From Stieleria tagensis (lineage in GTDB: Bacteria > Planctomycetota > Planctomycetia > Pirellulales > Pirellulaceae), in NCBI RefSeq assembly GCF_024129865.1, contig NZ_JAMYFE010000049.1:1-64000 (forward strand): a stretch of DNA of 64,000 nucleotides. Direction: 5' to 3'. The notes below the pieces were generated by a model. It had not been told where the DNA came from and did not search any database. It saw nothing but the letters and a program-made list of their open reading frames with translations. A program made the translations under genes and the position numbers. This document shows positions 27,401-35,512 of the stretch, one piece after another; the first letter of the stretch is position 1, and the number at the start of each line of letters is the position of its first letter.

Positions 27401-29596
27401 ACGGCAATGCGTCCCCGGTGGGGTCAGGCGATCACACTGCGCGCACGGCTACTGGATCTGTCAGGCCAGCACGAACGTGCACTCGAGCAGGTTCGGACGG
27501 GCATTGCGGCCGGTGATTCCTCCATCGCTGCACGCCAGCTGTTACTTCGCCAGCTTGTCGCGCTCGACCGGCAGCTCGAAGCCGAGGAAGAATTGAAGCG
27601 GTTGGCAATGTCAACTAGCAGTGTCGTTGACGCTTACTCGCAAAACGAAATTCAGTCCGCTTTTCGACGTGGCGATTTGATGTTGGGGGTCGAGGCGGCT
27701 CGCAAGAGCGCTCAAGCGAGTCCGGATGATCTGACAGCCCAGCTCGTGTTTGCCCGCGTCGCATCGCAAGCCGTGCTGTTGGACCAACAATCTTCTTCAT
27801 CGTCCAAAAGTCGCGCCACTTTGACGCCCAACGCACGACGTGAGCTGATCGATGAAGCTCGGCAGACGGTTGAAAATGCCGAACGTCTTGCTCAGGAAAA
27901 CGAGTTTGCGTTGGCTGCGATTCGATTGGAATTGGAACTTCGCCACGGATCGCCCGAAAGTGTGGATGCCGAATTACAGCGGCTTGAATCCAGTCAGGTT
28001 GAAAAGTATCAGCAGCTCTTGCTGCGAGCCGAAGTTCAGCGATCGCGTGGAGAAATCGATCAGGCAATTCAAGATTTGCAAGAATCAAACCGGTTGCATC
28101 CAGCGGTCGACACCCAGTTACGCCTCGCAAGATTGTATCAGTCGCGAGGGGAATCTAAGGGGTTGGTTCAATCGTTGCAGGACGCGCTGAAATTGCGTCC
28201 CGGTGATTCCGTCATCCGAAATGATTTGGCTCGTGCCCTGCTTGTCCATCAAGGCGATACAGTCCAGTGGGACCAAATCGAAGCGTTGCTTTCTAGCGGT
28301 GCGGAAGTCACTCCCGCTAATCGGTTGATGTATGCGACCATGCTCGCGGCCAAAGGCAGCGAAGAACAGCAGTTAACGGCCATGGAAATGTTGCGGGAAA
28401 TCGTGGCGGAAAAGAATGCGGAAAGCAACGATGCCTCGGTTGTACTCGCTGCCTTGTTCATCAAACTCTCTGACCAATACGCCAAAGAGGGGCGGTTTGC
28501 TGAGAAGCAGGAAAGCTATCTGTCCGAAGCACGCGAGATCTATCAACGATTGGCTCGGGCGCGTCCGCCTCGCGAAAACGATTTGTACCGCTATGGTGTG
28601 TTTCTGCTGCAGCATGGGACCGAGAAAGACTTGGCCGTTGTGAAAACTCTCTCCGAGGACCTCGCTGTAATGCCGGGTGGGATGTTGCAATCGCTGGAAC
28701 TAGGGTTGATTGACCATCAGCGACGTGGGAACTCGGATGAAACGCCTGAGTGGGTCTCAAATTGGGTCGAGGCCGCAAAGACCACTCAAGACCGTCGCCA
28801 ACTTGGTGCCGTCGAAACGGCTGCGGGTTCCGCTTTGATGAAATTGGGGTTCACGCAGCAAGCACTCGAGTGGTTCGACAAGGCTTATCAAGCTAACTCG
28901 GATTCGCTCACGAACTATGTGGTGGCCCTGTCCAATGCCGGCGAGCACCGTCGTGCGGCGGAGTTGTGTGCTGATCACTTTGACCAGAATGGGGACGCCC
29001 GCTCAGCGATGCTTCTGGTGGAATCTTTGTTGGCCGAGGGCTCTGGTGAAGTTGATCCGCGTTATTCCAAGATGTTGAAACGAGCTACAGCGGACTATCC
29101 GCGGGATGCTGCGTTGCTCGAGAGTGTTGCGACCTGGGCAATGCAGCGCGGTCGGACTAGAGATGCGATCTCCTTGTACCGCCAAGTGTTGGCGATGGAT
29201 TCGCTGCGCGTTCGGACTTTGAACAATTTGGCGATGGCATACGCTCAGATCCCGGAACTGGCGGCCGAAGGAATTGAGCCGATTGATCGCGCCATCAAAT
29301 TGACAAAGCGGAATCCCGAATTACTGGACACTAAGGGCGCGGTGCTGATGAGTGCCCGTCGCTATCGTGAGGCGATCGATGTTTTTGACGAAGCGATCGC
29401 GATTATTCCCGATCCCCGCTACAAGTTCCACAAAATCCTAGCGCTGTTGGCCTTGAAACAAACCTCCGACGCGCATCAATTGTGGCAGTCGATTGAGGCA
29501 GATGAATTGGACGTCAATGGGCTGACAGAGGAAGAACGCGAGTTGTTCAATCGAATGAAGCAAGATTTTGATTCCGTCGCAAAAGATTTGACATAA
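24497..29596 (+). CDS. Giant TPR protein (PrsT-like role)
   Basis: A 1699-aa membrane-anchored, almost wholly alpha-helical protein. After a 70-residue polar cytoplasmic leader, one TM lies at about 73-92 (VAITCVVLVAVLGLGAASYF). The rest is presumably periplasmic and consists of many degenerate tetratricopeptide units, e.g. AALLESVATWAMQRGRTRDA, LNNLAMAYAQIPELA and YREAIDVFDEAIAIIPDPRY near the C-terminus. Exosortase EPS loci usually encode one long TPR lipoprotein (PEP-CTERM PrsT, about 900 aa); this one is nearly twice that and is anchored by a helix rather than a lipobox. Likely scaffold for the export machine. No catalytic motif seen. Confidence 0.85.
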   Translation: MPSSSQPTDQINDHVDDPDVADSVSRHDDSVESREPIRGQAVSAFHAKKLKERREEWQINGRLVAITCVVLVAVLGLGAASYFYHSSSAIETFRARANDAAAAGDAKEQVRWWSRYLMMAPGDPDAIMAVAHAADQVAEEASAAGSYPAINDARRRLSQSLAELGQGHEQEQSDLRRRLIRRLLQLGGAWYREAEQQVVALAAPDDDRFASKALALALYGQVQSGIYDDRSAVIVGETDGFWGWLAQQPPGVVLNRAVQLSPDDLELDSEFLTLARSNPTLFVRADDKRSRSTSELYNQILDRLTDWTQQVGVVLKRLRADDSGRSILIQYAYGAADKDPVQRQQAQRFLLQSAPLAQQRLRTDSADAKDDEQESATVQIDAGSMDAESSADQITASELSLYQGLSPEFWDYQCLLEAARISVAQILGQAGGNVVAQNGSETAATKGSDGSLPQVSPAQTEQWFQTLIAASVPDVRPGMRENTYLYAGSAADAAGDLDRAVEIWRQGLKEVSTDSLELRGAVAGRLAATAKTDSELATAKKELDLFDVAIQAESRRLLEATSGEFSEGQRNQFGRAIELARWRASVARARLLTSEGGGAQVKGEVIALLQSALNSNADVRPVERAQLAITLAGIYQELGVWDQSANALSVATELLPGDESLHAAAAEAWSRAGHQVRAAEEWRLAANSTSLPTRIRAIEAEFNNQLSGQPAMRDLSGLRSRITALRSKLDNPSDPDTQKIQDETLADLRARLQIVELMLPSAGELLEQHLKSPELAESADELANANPSSAVLQAYAAERLAVAGLAEKSERRLAVLKSIQGEDSTNYAIAQARVDALLGQPLESAKRLAELAKNNVDDAAQLSRLAANYALGGSDSQLAYDVLKHIPKVDRSPQDLYQLYRLANLSEDNLQQEAKTWFDDLKKLEGDQGTFWRYIEIENSIDELAKDSDKLERDDPRIARVRASIDQLTAMRPRWGQAITLRARLLDLSGQHERALEQVRTGIAAGDSSIAARQLLLRQLVALDRQLEAEEELKRLAMSTSSVVDAYSQNEIQSAFRRGDLMLGVEAARKSAQASPDDLTAQLVFARVASQAVLLDQQSSSSSKSRATLTPNARRELIDEARQTVENAERLAQENEFALAAIRLELELRHGSPESVDAELQRLESSQVEKYQQLLLRAEVQRSRGEIDQAIQDLQESNRLHPAVDTQLRLARLYQSRGESKGLVQSLQDALKLRPGDSVIRNDLARALLVHQGDTVQWDQIEALLSSGAEVTPANRLMYATMLAAKGSEEQQLTAMEMLREIVAEKNAESNDASVVLAALFIKLSDQYAKEGRFAEKQESYLSEAREIYQRLARARPPRENDLYRYGVFLLQHGTEKDLAVVKTLSEDLAVMPGGMLQSLELGLIDHQRRGNSDETPEWVSNWVEAAKTTQDRRQLGAVETAAGSALMKLGFTQQALEWFDKAYQANSDSLTNYVVALSNAGEHRRAAELCADHFDQNGDARSAMLLVESLLAEGSGEVDPRYSKMLKRATADYPRDAALLESVATWAMQRGRTRDAISLYRQVLAMDSLRVRTLNNLAMAYAQIPELAAEGIEPIDRAIKLTKRNPELLDTKGAVLMSARRYREAIDVFDEAIAIIPDPRYKFHKILALLALKQTSDAHQLWQSIEADELDVNGLTEEERELFNRMKQDFDSVAKDLT

Positions 29597-29666
29597 TCGT
29601 GCGGCTAGCCGCCACGCTTTACGCTGATACCTTTGAACCCCCACATACAAACAAATTTTCATCCGA

Positions 29667-30299
29667 ATGATTCGCCTTCACTCCCGCCGTTTCGCTGTCG
29701 CCGCCTTGCTGGGGTTAACCCTGCTGTCTGGCGTGGTGCATGGCTATCTAGATGGCCGCTGGACCATTGGCACCGACAAACAGGCGGTCGGCGATCAATT
29801 GCATGATTTGCCCGAGACGCTGGGTGATTGGACATTGGTTGAATCTGGGAATTTAGAAGAAAACGCGCTCCAAATGCTGCGTTGTTACGGATCGTTTCTG
29901 AACGTCTATCGTCACAATGACACCAAGGCGTTGGTCAATGTTGCTGTGATGTACGGTCCCCGCGGGCCAATCGCGGTTCATACCCCGGAAGTCTGTTACA
30001 GCTCTCAGGGCACTGACCTAGTTCGTGAGCGGCGGGTTGAAACGATTTCAGTTGAAAATCAAGAAAATCGGTTCTGGTCGGTGGAATTTGTTAGGGACAA
30101 TGACCCGAGTTCCGCGTTTGAGGTTTGGTATGGGTGGAGTGATGGCGGAAGCTGGGTTGCGGCCGAAAATCCAAGGTATTGGATGACGGACGATTTGTAC
30201 AAAATCCAGCTGTCTGGTCCTGCTTCGAAAACTTCATTTTCTGCTTGCAAATCATTTTTGACCGCGTTGCTGCCTCATTTAGAGCAACACATCAAGTGA
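29667..30299 (+). CDS. epsI: Exosortase-associated EpsI-family protein
   Basis: A 210-aa protein with an N-terminal membrane anchor (FAVAALLGLTLLSGVVHGYL) and an extracytoplasmic EpsI (DUF3485) domain. Diagnostic features: LPETLGDWTLVE near the start and VHTPEVCYSSQGTDLV, the conserved PExCY region. In proteobacterial XrtA systems EpsI is often fused to the exosortase C-terminus; here it is a free protein about 8 kb away but in the same locus. Required for EPS production in some systems; molecular role unclear. Its stop lies just before the start of the sugar transferase gene. Confidence 0.9.
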   Translation: MIRLHSRRFAVAALLGLTLLSGVVHGYLDGRWTIGTDKQAVGDQLHDLPETLGDWTLVESGNLEENALQMLRCYGSFLNVYRHNDTKALVNVAVMYGPRGPIAVHTPEVCYSSQGTDLVRERRVETISVENQENRFWSVEFVRDNDPSSAFEVWYGWSDGGSWVAAENPRYWMTDDLYKIQLSGPASKTSFSACKSFLTALLPHLEQHIK

Positions 30300-30310
30300 A
30301 GGATTTTACT

Positions 30311-31294
30311 GTGTTCGATTTCGAAGATTCTGACTCCGATAGCTCCATCATCACCGAATTGCCGGTGAATCTGGCCAGTCGTCGGCACGCTGGTCTCGCG
30401 CCGCAAATGGATGCTGCGATCAATCTGACTCCAGTGCGCTCGTCAAAAACTCGCTCGGTGATGGCGGCACGATCGCGTAACGCGGCTTACTTCGCAGTGA
30501 AGCATTTCTGTGAACGGGTTTTTGCTGCTGCTTTACTGGTTCTCTCGGCTCCTGTGATCATGTTGTTAATCGCGGTGGTGCGATTGACTTCCAAGGGACC
30601 GGGGGTCTATCGCCAAGAACGTGTTGGTCTGAATCGCAAAACATTTAACGTGTTAAAGCTGCGGACCATGTACCAAGACGCCGAGGCCGATGGTCAAGCC
30701 AAGTGGAGTCAAAAAGGCGATCCGCGGGTCACCCCCGTCGGACGGTTCTTGCGTCGTAGCCATTTGGACGAGTTACCGCAGTTGTGGAACGTCGTCGCTG
30801 GTGACATGTCGTTGACAGGCCCGCGTCCTGAACGTCCAGCGATCTGCGAAAAACTGGAGCGGTACATCGGTGGCTACTACAATCGCAACAGTGTCAAACC
30901 GGGTATCACCGGCTTGGCACAGATCAATCTCGAGCCCGACTGCACGTTGGACGATGTCCGCCGTAAACAACTGCTCGACATGCACTACGTCCGTAATGCC
31001 GGTCCCTGGCTAGACTGCCGAATGATCCTGGCAACGATGATGCGAGTGGTTGGGATTCGCGGACCGGCTGTCACCCGAGCCATGGGCCTGTGCCGAATGG
31101 ATTTAATCGACGCTGCTGGGCTCAGTGCAAAGGATGGGCAAAACTCTCAGTCCATCCAGTCTCTCTCAGACCGCCCCACTCACACAGCGGTCGAAGAATT
31201 CGAGTCGTTGGTCGCGGTTCGAGCTAATCATCGTTTGCAAAAGACAGATGACAAGCGGAGCGGACGTTTAGGCGGTCGTAGCCGGCCCAGATAG
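30311..31294 (+). CDS. Undecaprenyl-phosphate sugar phosphotransferase (initiating transferase)
   Basis: A 327-aa bacterial sugar transferase (WcaJ/WbaP catalytic-domain class) that places the first sugar phosphate on undecaprenyl phosphate at the inner membrane. Re-entrant hydrophobic helix at about 75-95 (AAALLVLSAPVIMLLIAVVR). The signature blocks are all present: KGPGVYRQERVG, FNVLKLRTMYQDAEAD, GRFLRRSHLDELPQLWNV, GDMSLTGPRPERP and KPGITGLAQIN. A 60-residue polar C-terminal tail is extra. GTG 30311 is chosen because AAGGA lies exactly seven bases upstream; a GTG at 30296 overlapping the epsI stop is the alternative. Confidence 0.92.
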   Translation: MFDFEDSDSDSSIITELPVNLASRRHAGLAPQMDAAINLTPVRSSKTRSVMAARSRNAAYFAVKHFCERVFAAALLVLSAPVIMLLIAVVRLTSKGPGVYRQERVGLNRKTFNVLKLRTMYQDAEADGQAKWSQKGDPRVTPVGRFLRRSHLDELPQLWNVVAGDMSLTGPRPERPAICEKLERYIGGYYNRNSVKPGITGLAQINLEPDCTLDDVRRKQLLDMHYVRNAGPWLDCRMILATMMRVVGIRGPAVTRAMGLCRMDLIDAAGLSAKDGQNSQSIQSLSDRPTHTAVEEFESLVAVRANHRLQKTDDKRSGRLGGRSRPR

Positions 31295-31751
31295 ACACTG
31301 CTGATCATTTGACAATCAATGCTGCGCCAGCCTCGTGTTGTGGTATGCAGATTGGTCAAGTGAAATGATAGGGCACCGTCTACTCTCATTATGCCGATGG
31401 CATTACGTTTGATGAACGAGCGATTCGTGAATGTCGTGGATCGCTCCGCGATCCAACGATGGTTTCCACTCGCTGGCGGGCGTCTCTAAATTCGTAATTG
31501 GTAGGTCGTTCCTGCCCGATCCAGTTGATAGGTTGAGTGTATCTGTGCCGTGGTCCTGCCGCGAGAATTAACGGTAGGGTATGATCGCCACACCATCTAA
31601 TTGGGAGGTAGGCTGTCCACAAATGTGGAAATCGTGCTGCCGCTGGATGGTGAATTGTTCTTTTTCGTTGGCCGTTCACGGACTGTCACCGACGTGGACG
31701 AAGTCCGCGCCGATTCCCCTTTTGAACCTCTGCGGACGAGATTAACTGTCT
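31295..31751. other. Intergenic gap inside the EPS locus
   Basis: This 457-base interval between the initiating transferase and the deacetylase holds no convincing gene. A 7-bp hairpin (GGATCGC-TCC-GCGATCC, 31438-31454) is present without a T-run. A new promoter for the following genes may lie here; none could be identified. Confidence 0.4.
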
Positions 31752-32609
31752 GTGCTTTCCGGCAATATTCCCAACGCCCTGACCGTCGACGTCGAAGACT
31801 ACTTCCAGGTTTCCGCGTTTGCCGATCGCGTCTGCCGCAAGGACTGGGACAAGTACGAATGCCGTGTGGAAGCAAACACGGACAAGATGCTATCGATCTT
31901 CGACAAACACAGCGTTCGAGGGACATTTTTTATCCTCGGTTGGGTCGCCGAACGCTACCCATCACTTGTCAAACGCATTGCCCACGCCGGACATGAAGTT
32001 GCCAGCCATGGCTACTGGCACCAATTGGTCTACGACCTGACACCAGAAGAATTCGCCAAGGACATTGCCGACAGTAAAGACGCGATTGCCAACGCCTGCG
32101 GCATCGACGTCGTCGCGTACCGAGCTCCCAGTTTCTCGATCGTCGATGATTCTCTTTGGGCACTCGACATCTTGGCCGAGTACGATTTCCGCATAGACAG
32201 CAGCATCTTCCCGATCGGCGGTCACGACCGCTATGGTGTCGTGGACGCTACCAAGGAAATCCACGATATCAAAACCAAGCACGGAACCATCCGCGAGTTT
32301 CCACCTAGCGCTTGGTCTCGAGGCCGAATCCATATCCCCATCGGCGGTGGCTATTTCCGACTGTTCCCTCTGAAGCTAACCTTGAAAGCCATTCAAGCGA
32401 TCCGAAAAGAAGGGCGTCCCGCGATGTTTTATACCCACCCTTGGGAGTTCGATCCGAAACAGCCAAAGTTGGTTGCTTTGAAGCGGAGCGTGCGCTTTCG
32501 CCATTACGTGGGGTTAAACAAGACGGAGCGACGACTTGATCGCATGTTGGAATCATTTCATTTTGGAACGATGTCAGATGCGATGGGGCGTTCCGACTCT
32601 CATTCGTAG
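31752..32609 (+). CDS. Polysaccharide deacetylase, XrtA/PEP-CTERM associated type
   Basis: A 285-aa NodB-fold (carbohydrate esterase 4) enzyme expected to remove N-acetyl groups from the nascent polysaccharide. Catalytic motif 1 is LTVDVEDYFQV, with the metal-binding Asp in the second DxE position. Motif 2 has the His pair in SHGYWHQLVY, motif 3 is YRAPSFS, and the C-terminal domain has the THPWEFDP block of the DUF3473-containing XrtA-associated deacetylases (TIGR03006 group). The start is GTG; no better start is visible. No signal peptide, as usual for this subgroup. Confidence 0.9.
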   Translation: MLSGNIPNALTVDVEDYFQVSAFADRVCRKDWDKYECRVEANTDKMLSIFDKHSVRGTFFILGWVAERYPSLVKRIAHAGHEVASHGYWHQLVYDLTPEEFAKDIADSKDAIANACGIDVVAYRAPSFSIVDDSLWALDILAEYDFRIDSSIFPIGGHDRYGVVDATKEIHDIKTKHGTIREFPPSAWSRGRIHIPIGGGYFRLFPLKLTLKAIQAIRKEGRPAMFYTHPWEFDPKQPKLVALKRSVRFRHYVGLNKTERRLDRMLESFHFGTMSDAMGRSDSHS

Positions 32610-33106
32610 ACTCGCGGTGTGACAGTAACCATTGACGTCTAGCCAATGACTGCTCCATTTCGAGTGATGTCGAGCAAGGGAGATGCATTTCCCATCAATT
32701 TGGGGGCGTCAAAGGCGCTCAGTGAAACCCTCTCTCTTTTGTTCAAAGGCTGTCGAAAATCTTCGATTTGGAAATGGTGTTTACTGGCGCAGTTTGAGCG
32801 GAGTGTTACGCAAATTGATTAAGGCAGTGAAGGCCTTTTGTCATTCTTTCAAAGATTGGGATTGGTCGGATCATGTTCATGTATTTTTGCGAATTGGTCA
32901 CGCAGCTTCGATCGTGCAGGAGAACGAGCTTAGGCATTAGTTTCAGGGCCATTCTCCAATTTTTGAAAGCTCATGCAAAGATCTAGTCAAAATCCGTTTT
33001 TTTGCTTGATTGTTGGTGACAATCAACTTCTTGATGTAAATCATAGAGGCGGCATACTTTCATTGCGGATGCTCGGATCCCGCTACGTACGGCAAATTTG
33101 CAAACC
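32610..33106. other. Gene-poor, AT-rich gap
   Basis: About 500 bases without a convincing gene, noticeably more AT-rich than the flanks. The only sizeable plus-strand frame (32683-32940) starts MHFPSIWGRQRRS, matches nothing recognised and lacks a good ribosome site, so it is not called. This gap separates the exosortase core genes from the glycan-assembly genes and could carry the promoter of the latter. Confidence 0.45.
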
Positions 33107-34702
33107 ATGAGTATCGTTTCCAGAGTCTGCAAGAATGTTGCATCAAGCTGGGTAGGGCTCGGTGTGCAGATTGTCGTTACGTTGCTTCTCACTCCGGTTG
33201 TGTTGGCGAACCTGGGTTTAGAAGCGTATGGTCTTTGGCTGCTGCTTCAGGGACTTGTTGGGTATTATGGTCTGGTTGACATGGGCTTGCGGGCAGGCGT
33301 CACGCAGTCAATCACGCACCGGATTGCGACCAATGACTACCGAGGAGTCCGTCGGCACATTGCCGCTGCGCGACCTATCCTGTGGAAGCTCTCAGCGGCC
33401 GTATTGGCTTTGTCTGTTGTCGCCAGTTTGGTGCTGCCGCGACTAATTGACACTGCACCGGATCTACAGTCCGCTTTCTTTCTAATCGTGATCATCCAGG
33501 GATTCGGGGTTGCAGTCCAACTTCCATTGATGCCTTACGCTGCAGTGTTGGTGGGATTGCAGCGTTATGACCTCGCCAACGGGATCGCAGTTTGCATCAA
33601 AATTGTTTATGCAATGTTGGCTTACATAACCTTGTTATTGGGCGGTGGGATTGTGGCACTGTCGGCCATTCTTGCGTTCACTAACTTGCTTGATAATTTG
33701 TGTCGTGTTCGTTTGGCATATCGGTTGGTGCCGGAACTGCGCGGAAGCGTGGATGGAGATTTGAGTGGGGAAGTCAGTGAATTATTTCAATTCGGTATAT
33801 GGAATTTCTTAATCCAAATCGGACGTCGTTTAATTTACTACTCGGACACACTGGTGGTTGGGACCTTGTTTTCTGCTGCGGCGATCGCACCCTTCGGTAT
33901 TGCTGGATCGCTCGTTGAGTATTGCAATTCATTGGTTAAAGCTTCTACGCGAGTTCTATATCCCACTATGGCCAGTTTGCATTTGAACGGCGAGAGGCGT
34001 CAGCAACTGGCTCTTTATTTATTCTCAACCCGGATTTGCTTGATTGTTTCGGCAGCGTTTCTGATCATCGGATATAGTCATTTACGGGCGTTTCTCTTGC
34101 TATGGCTCTCAGGTCCCCAAGACATCACGCCTGTCATTGAACATTCTCCACCGCTTTTTCTACTTATTGGAATTGCGTTCGCCTTTGTGAGCTTGCGTCG
34201 CCCAGGCACTCAGTTGCTATTGGCTGCAAAGAAGCTCAAGGAGCTTGCAACGGTTCAGTTCACTGAGGCAATCATTAATTTGATTCTGAGTTTGGGACTA
34301 GGGTGGTGGATTGGAGTCGAAGGAGTCGCTTTGGGAACGTTAATCCCAGCCGTTGGTCTAGGCGTGATATGGCACCTCGGTGCCCACGCCGATGTATTGG
34401 AGACAACACGTTTTCGGATTTTGGCTTCGATTGTTCCGGGGACCACGCTCTACTGCGTTGCATTGCTCGGTACCGCTTGGGGATTGGGGCATGCGTTTGG
34501 GCGTATTGATAGCTGGTTCGCGCTGTTCGGTTCGGCTACGGTCTACACGTTAACTGCCACCTTGCTGCTCCCACTTGGGTTTGAATCAAAGGAACGAAAG
34601 TCAGCATGGAGTGCTTTGATGCGACGATTCAATTCATCCAAAAAGGCCTCGGTGCCCGCGGCAGCTATGGATTCTAATGCCGGTGCGGGGAGCGAGTCAT
34701 GA
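33107..34702 (+). CDS. Oligosaccharide flippase (Wzx/MATE-like)
   Basis: A 531-aa inner-membrane protein with about 12-14 hydrophobic helices, of the polysaccharide biosynthesis (MVF/MOP) superfamily that flips lipid-linked repeat units to the periplasm. Typical early features: an amphipathic N-terminus, then VVTLLLTPVVLANLGLEAYG and LVDMGLRAGVTQSITHRIA. ATG 33107 is used; a TTG three codons earlier is possible. First gene of a tight chain; its stop overlaps the sulfotransferase start (ATGA). Confidence 0.88.
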   Translation: MSIVSRVCKNVASSWVGLGVQIVVTLLLTPVVLANLGLEAYGLWLLLQGLVGYYGLVDMGLRAGVTQSITHRIATNDYRGVRRHIAAARPILWKLSAAVLALSVVASLVLPRLIDTAPDLQSAFFLIVIIQGFGVAVQLPLMPYAAVLVGLQRYDLANGIAVCIKIVYAMLAYITLLLGGGIVALSAILAFTNLLDNLCRVRLAYRLVPELRGSVDGDLSGEVSELFQFGIWNFLIQIGRRLIYYSDTLVVGTLFSAAAIAPFGIAGSLVEYCNSLVKASTRVLYPTMASLHLNGERRQQLALYLFSTRICLIVSAAFLIIGYSHLRAFLLLWLSGPQDITPVIEHSPPLFLLIGIAFAFVSLRRPGTQLLLAAKKLKELATVQFTEAIINLILSLGLGWWIGVEGVALGTLIPAVGLGVIWHLGAHADVLETTRFRILASIVPGTTLYCVALLGTAWGLGHAFGRIDSWFALFGSATVYTLTATLLLPLGFESKERKSAWSALMRRFNSSKKASVPAAAMDSNAGAGSES

Positions 34703-35505
34703 GCTATAGCGATCTCAAGTCTAGGCTGAAACGACGTTTGCGACGAAGGTTATTGCAACTCGGGAATACACGCCGCGTTCATATTTTTGGGGCCGCCCGT
34801 TCAGGGACGACGTTGATGCACTGTGCGATGGCCGCTTTTGAGCACACGTCGGTCCATTCGAAAGAATCCAACGTTCATCACCCTCGGTTAGGCCGCGTGA
34901 TGAAGATTGGTTTGATGAACCGACTTCAGGGTGATGAGCACGTATACGTTACGAAACGAGGTTTCGGTTGGTATCAACAGGAATTGCTAGACCTGTTCTG
35001 TGAGGAAGCGTTGGCGGGTGGCTATGGGGTCATCTATATGGTCCGGGATCCTGCCGACGTTCTAACCAGTCGGCATCGTGGAGATTCAAGTACGCAGTAT
35101 TATTTGTCACCAGATCGTTGGGTTGAAAGCGTTCGCGGCGGGGAACATCTGGTTAGTCAACTTGACGGTCGGGTCCCTTTTCTGACAATCCGATACGAGG
35201 ATTTGGTCACTGATCCGGAAGCGACGCGGCAACAGATCGAATCCTGTTTTGACATGCAGCTTCGCTCAGAAGTAACATCGTGGTCTGATTTGGGCGAAAA
35301 TGTAGACGCTGGAGCGTTGGGTGACTTGGCAACTGCGTTGCACTCCATTCGCAGTTTCGATGCTGATAGTATTGGGAAATGGAAACGGACCGAGAGCCTT
35401 GCTGACTACTGGGAAGGCTTGTTGTGTGGAGAATTTGGAGACGAGTTGCTCCAGTTTGGTCAGCGCTATCAATACGATTCGACGAAGATCGTCGCAGGTA
35501 GTTAA
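34699..35505 (+). CDS. Sulfotransferase (first copy)
   Basis: A 268-aa PAPS-dependent sulfotransferase-like protein. The 5'-phosphosulfate loop is FGAARSGTTLMH (30-41), and the 3'-phosphate-binding strand is VIYMVRDPADVLTSRHRG (about 112-129). LTIRYEDLVTDPE is the conserved tail motif. A very basic N-terminus (KSRLKRRLRRRLLQ) may associate with the membrane. Presumably sulfates a sugar of the lipid-linked repeat. The gene overlaps the flippase gene by 4 bases; the acyltransferase follows after 7 bases. Confidence 0.85.
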   Translation: MSYSDLKSRLKRRLRRRLLQLGNTRRVHIFGAARSGTTLMHCAMAAFEHTSVHSKESNVHHPRLGRVMKIGLMNRLQGDEHVYVTKRGFGWYQQELLDLFCEEALAGGYGVIYMVRDPADVLTSRHRGDSSTQYYLSPDRWVESVRGGEHLVSQLDGRVPFLTIRYEDLVTDPEATRQQIESCFDMQLRSEVTSWSDLGENVDAGALGDLATALHSIRSFDADSIGKWKRTESLADYWEGLLCGEFGDELLQFGQRYQYDSTKIVAGS

Positions 35506-35512
35506 TCGGGCT

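Noticed and set aside
31438-31454. Hairpin GGATCGC-TCC-GCGATCC as a terminator after the initiating transferase gene
   Set aside because: The stem is only 7 bp and there is no T-run on either strand.
32683-32940. 85-aa plus-strand frame in the AT-rich gap
   Set aside because: No recognisable domain, no convincing ribosome site and no repeat of neighbouring codon habits; treated as chance.
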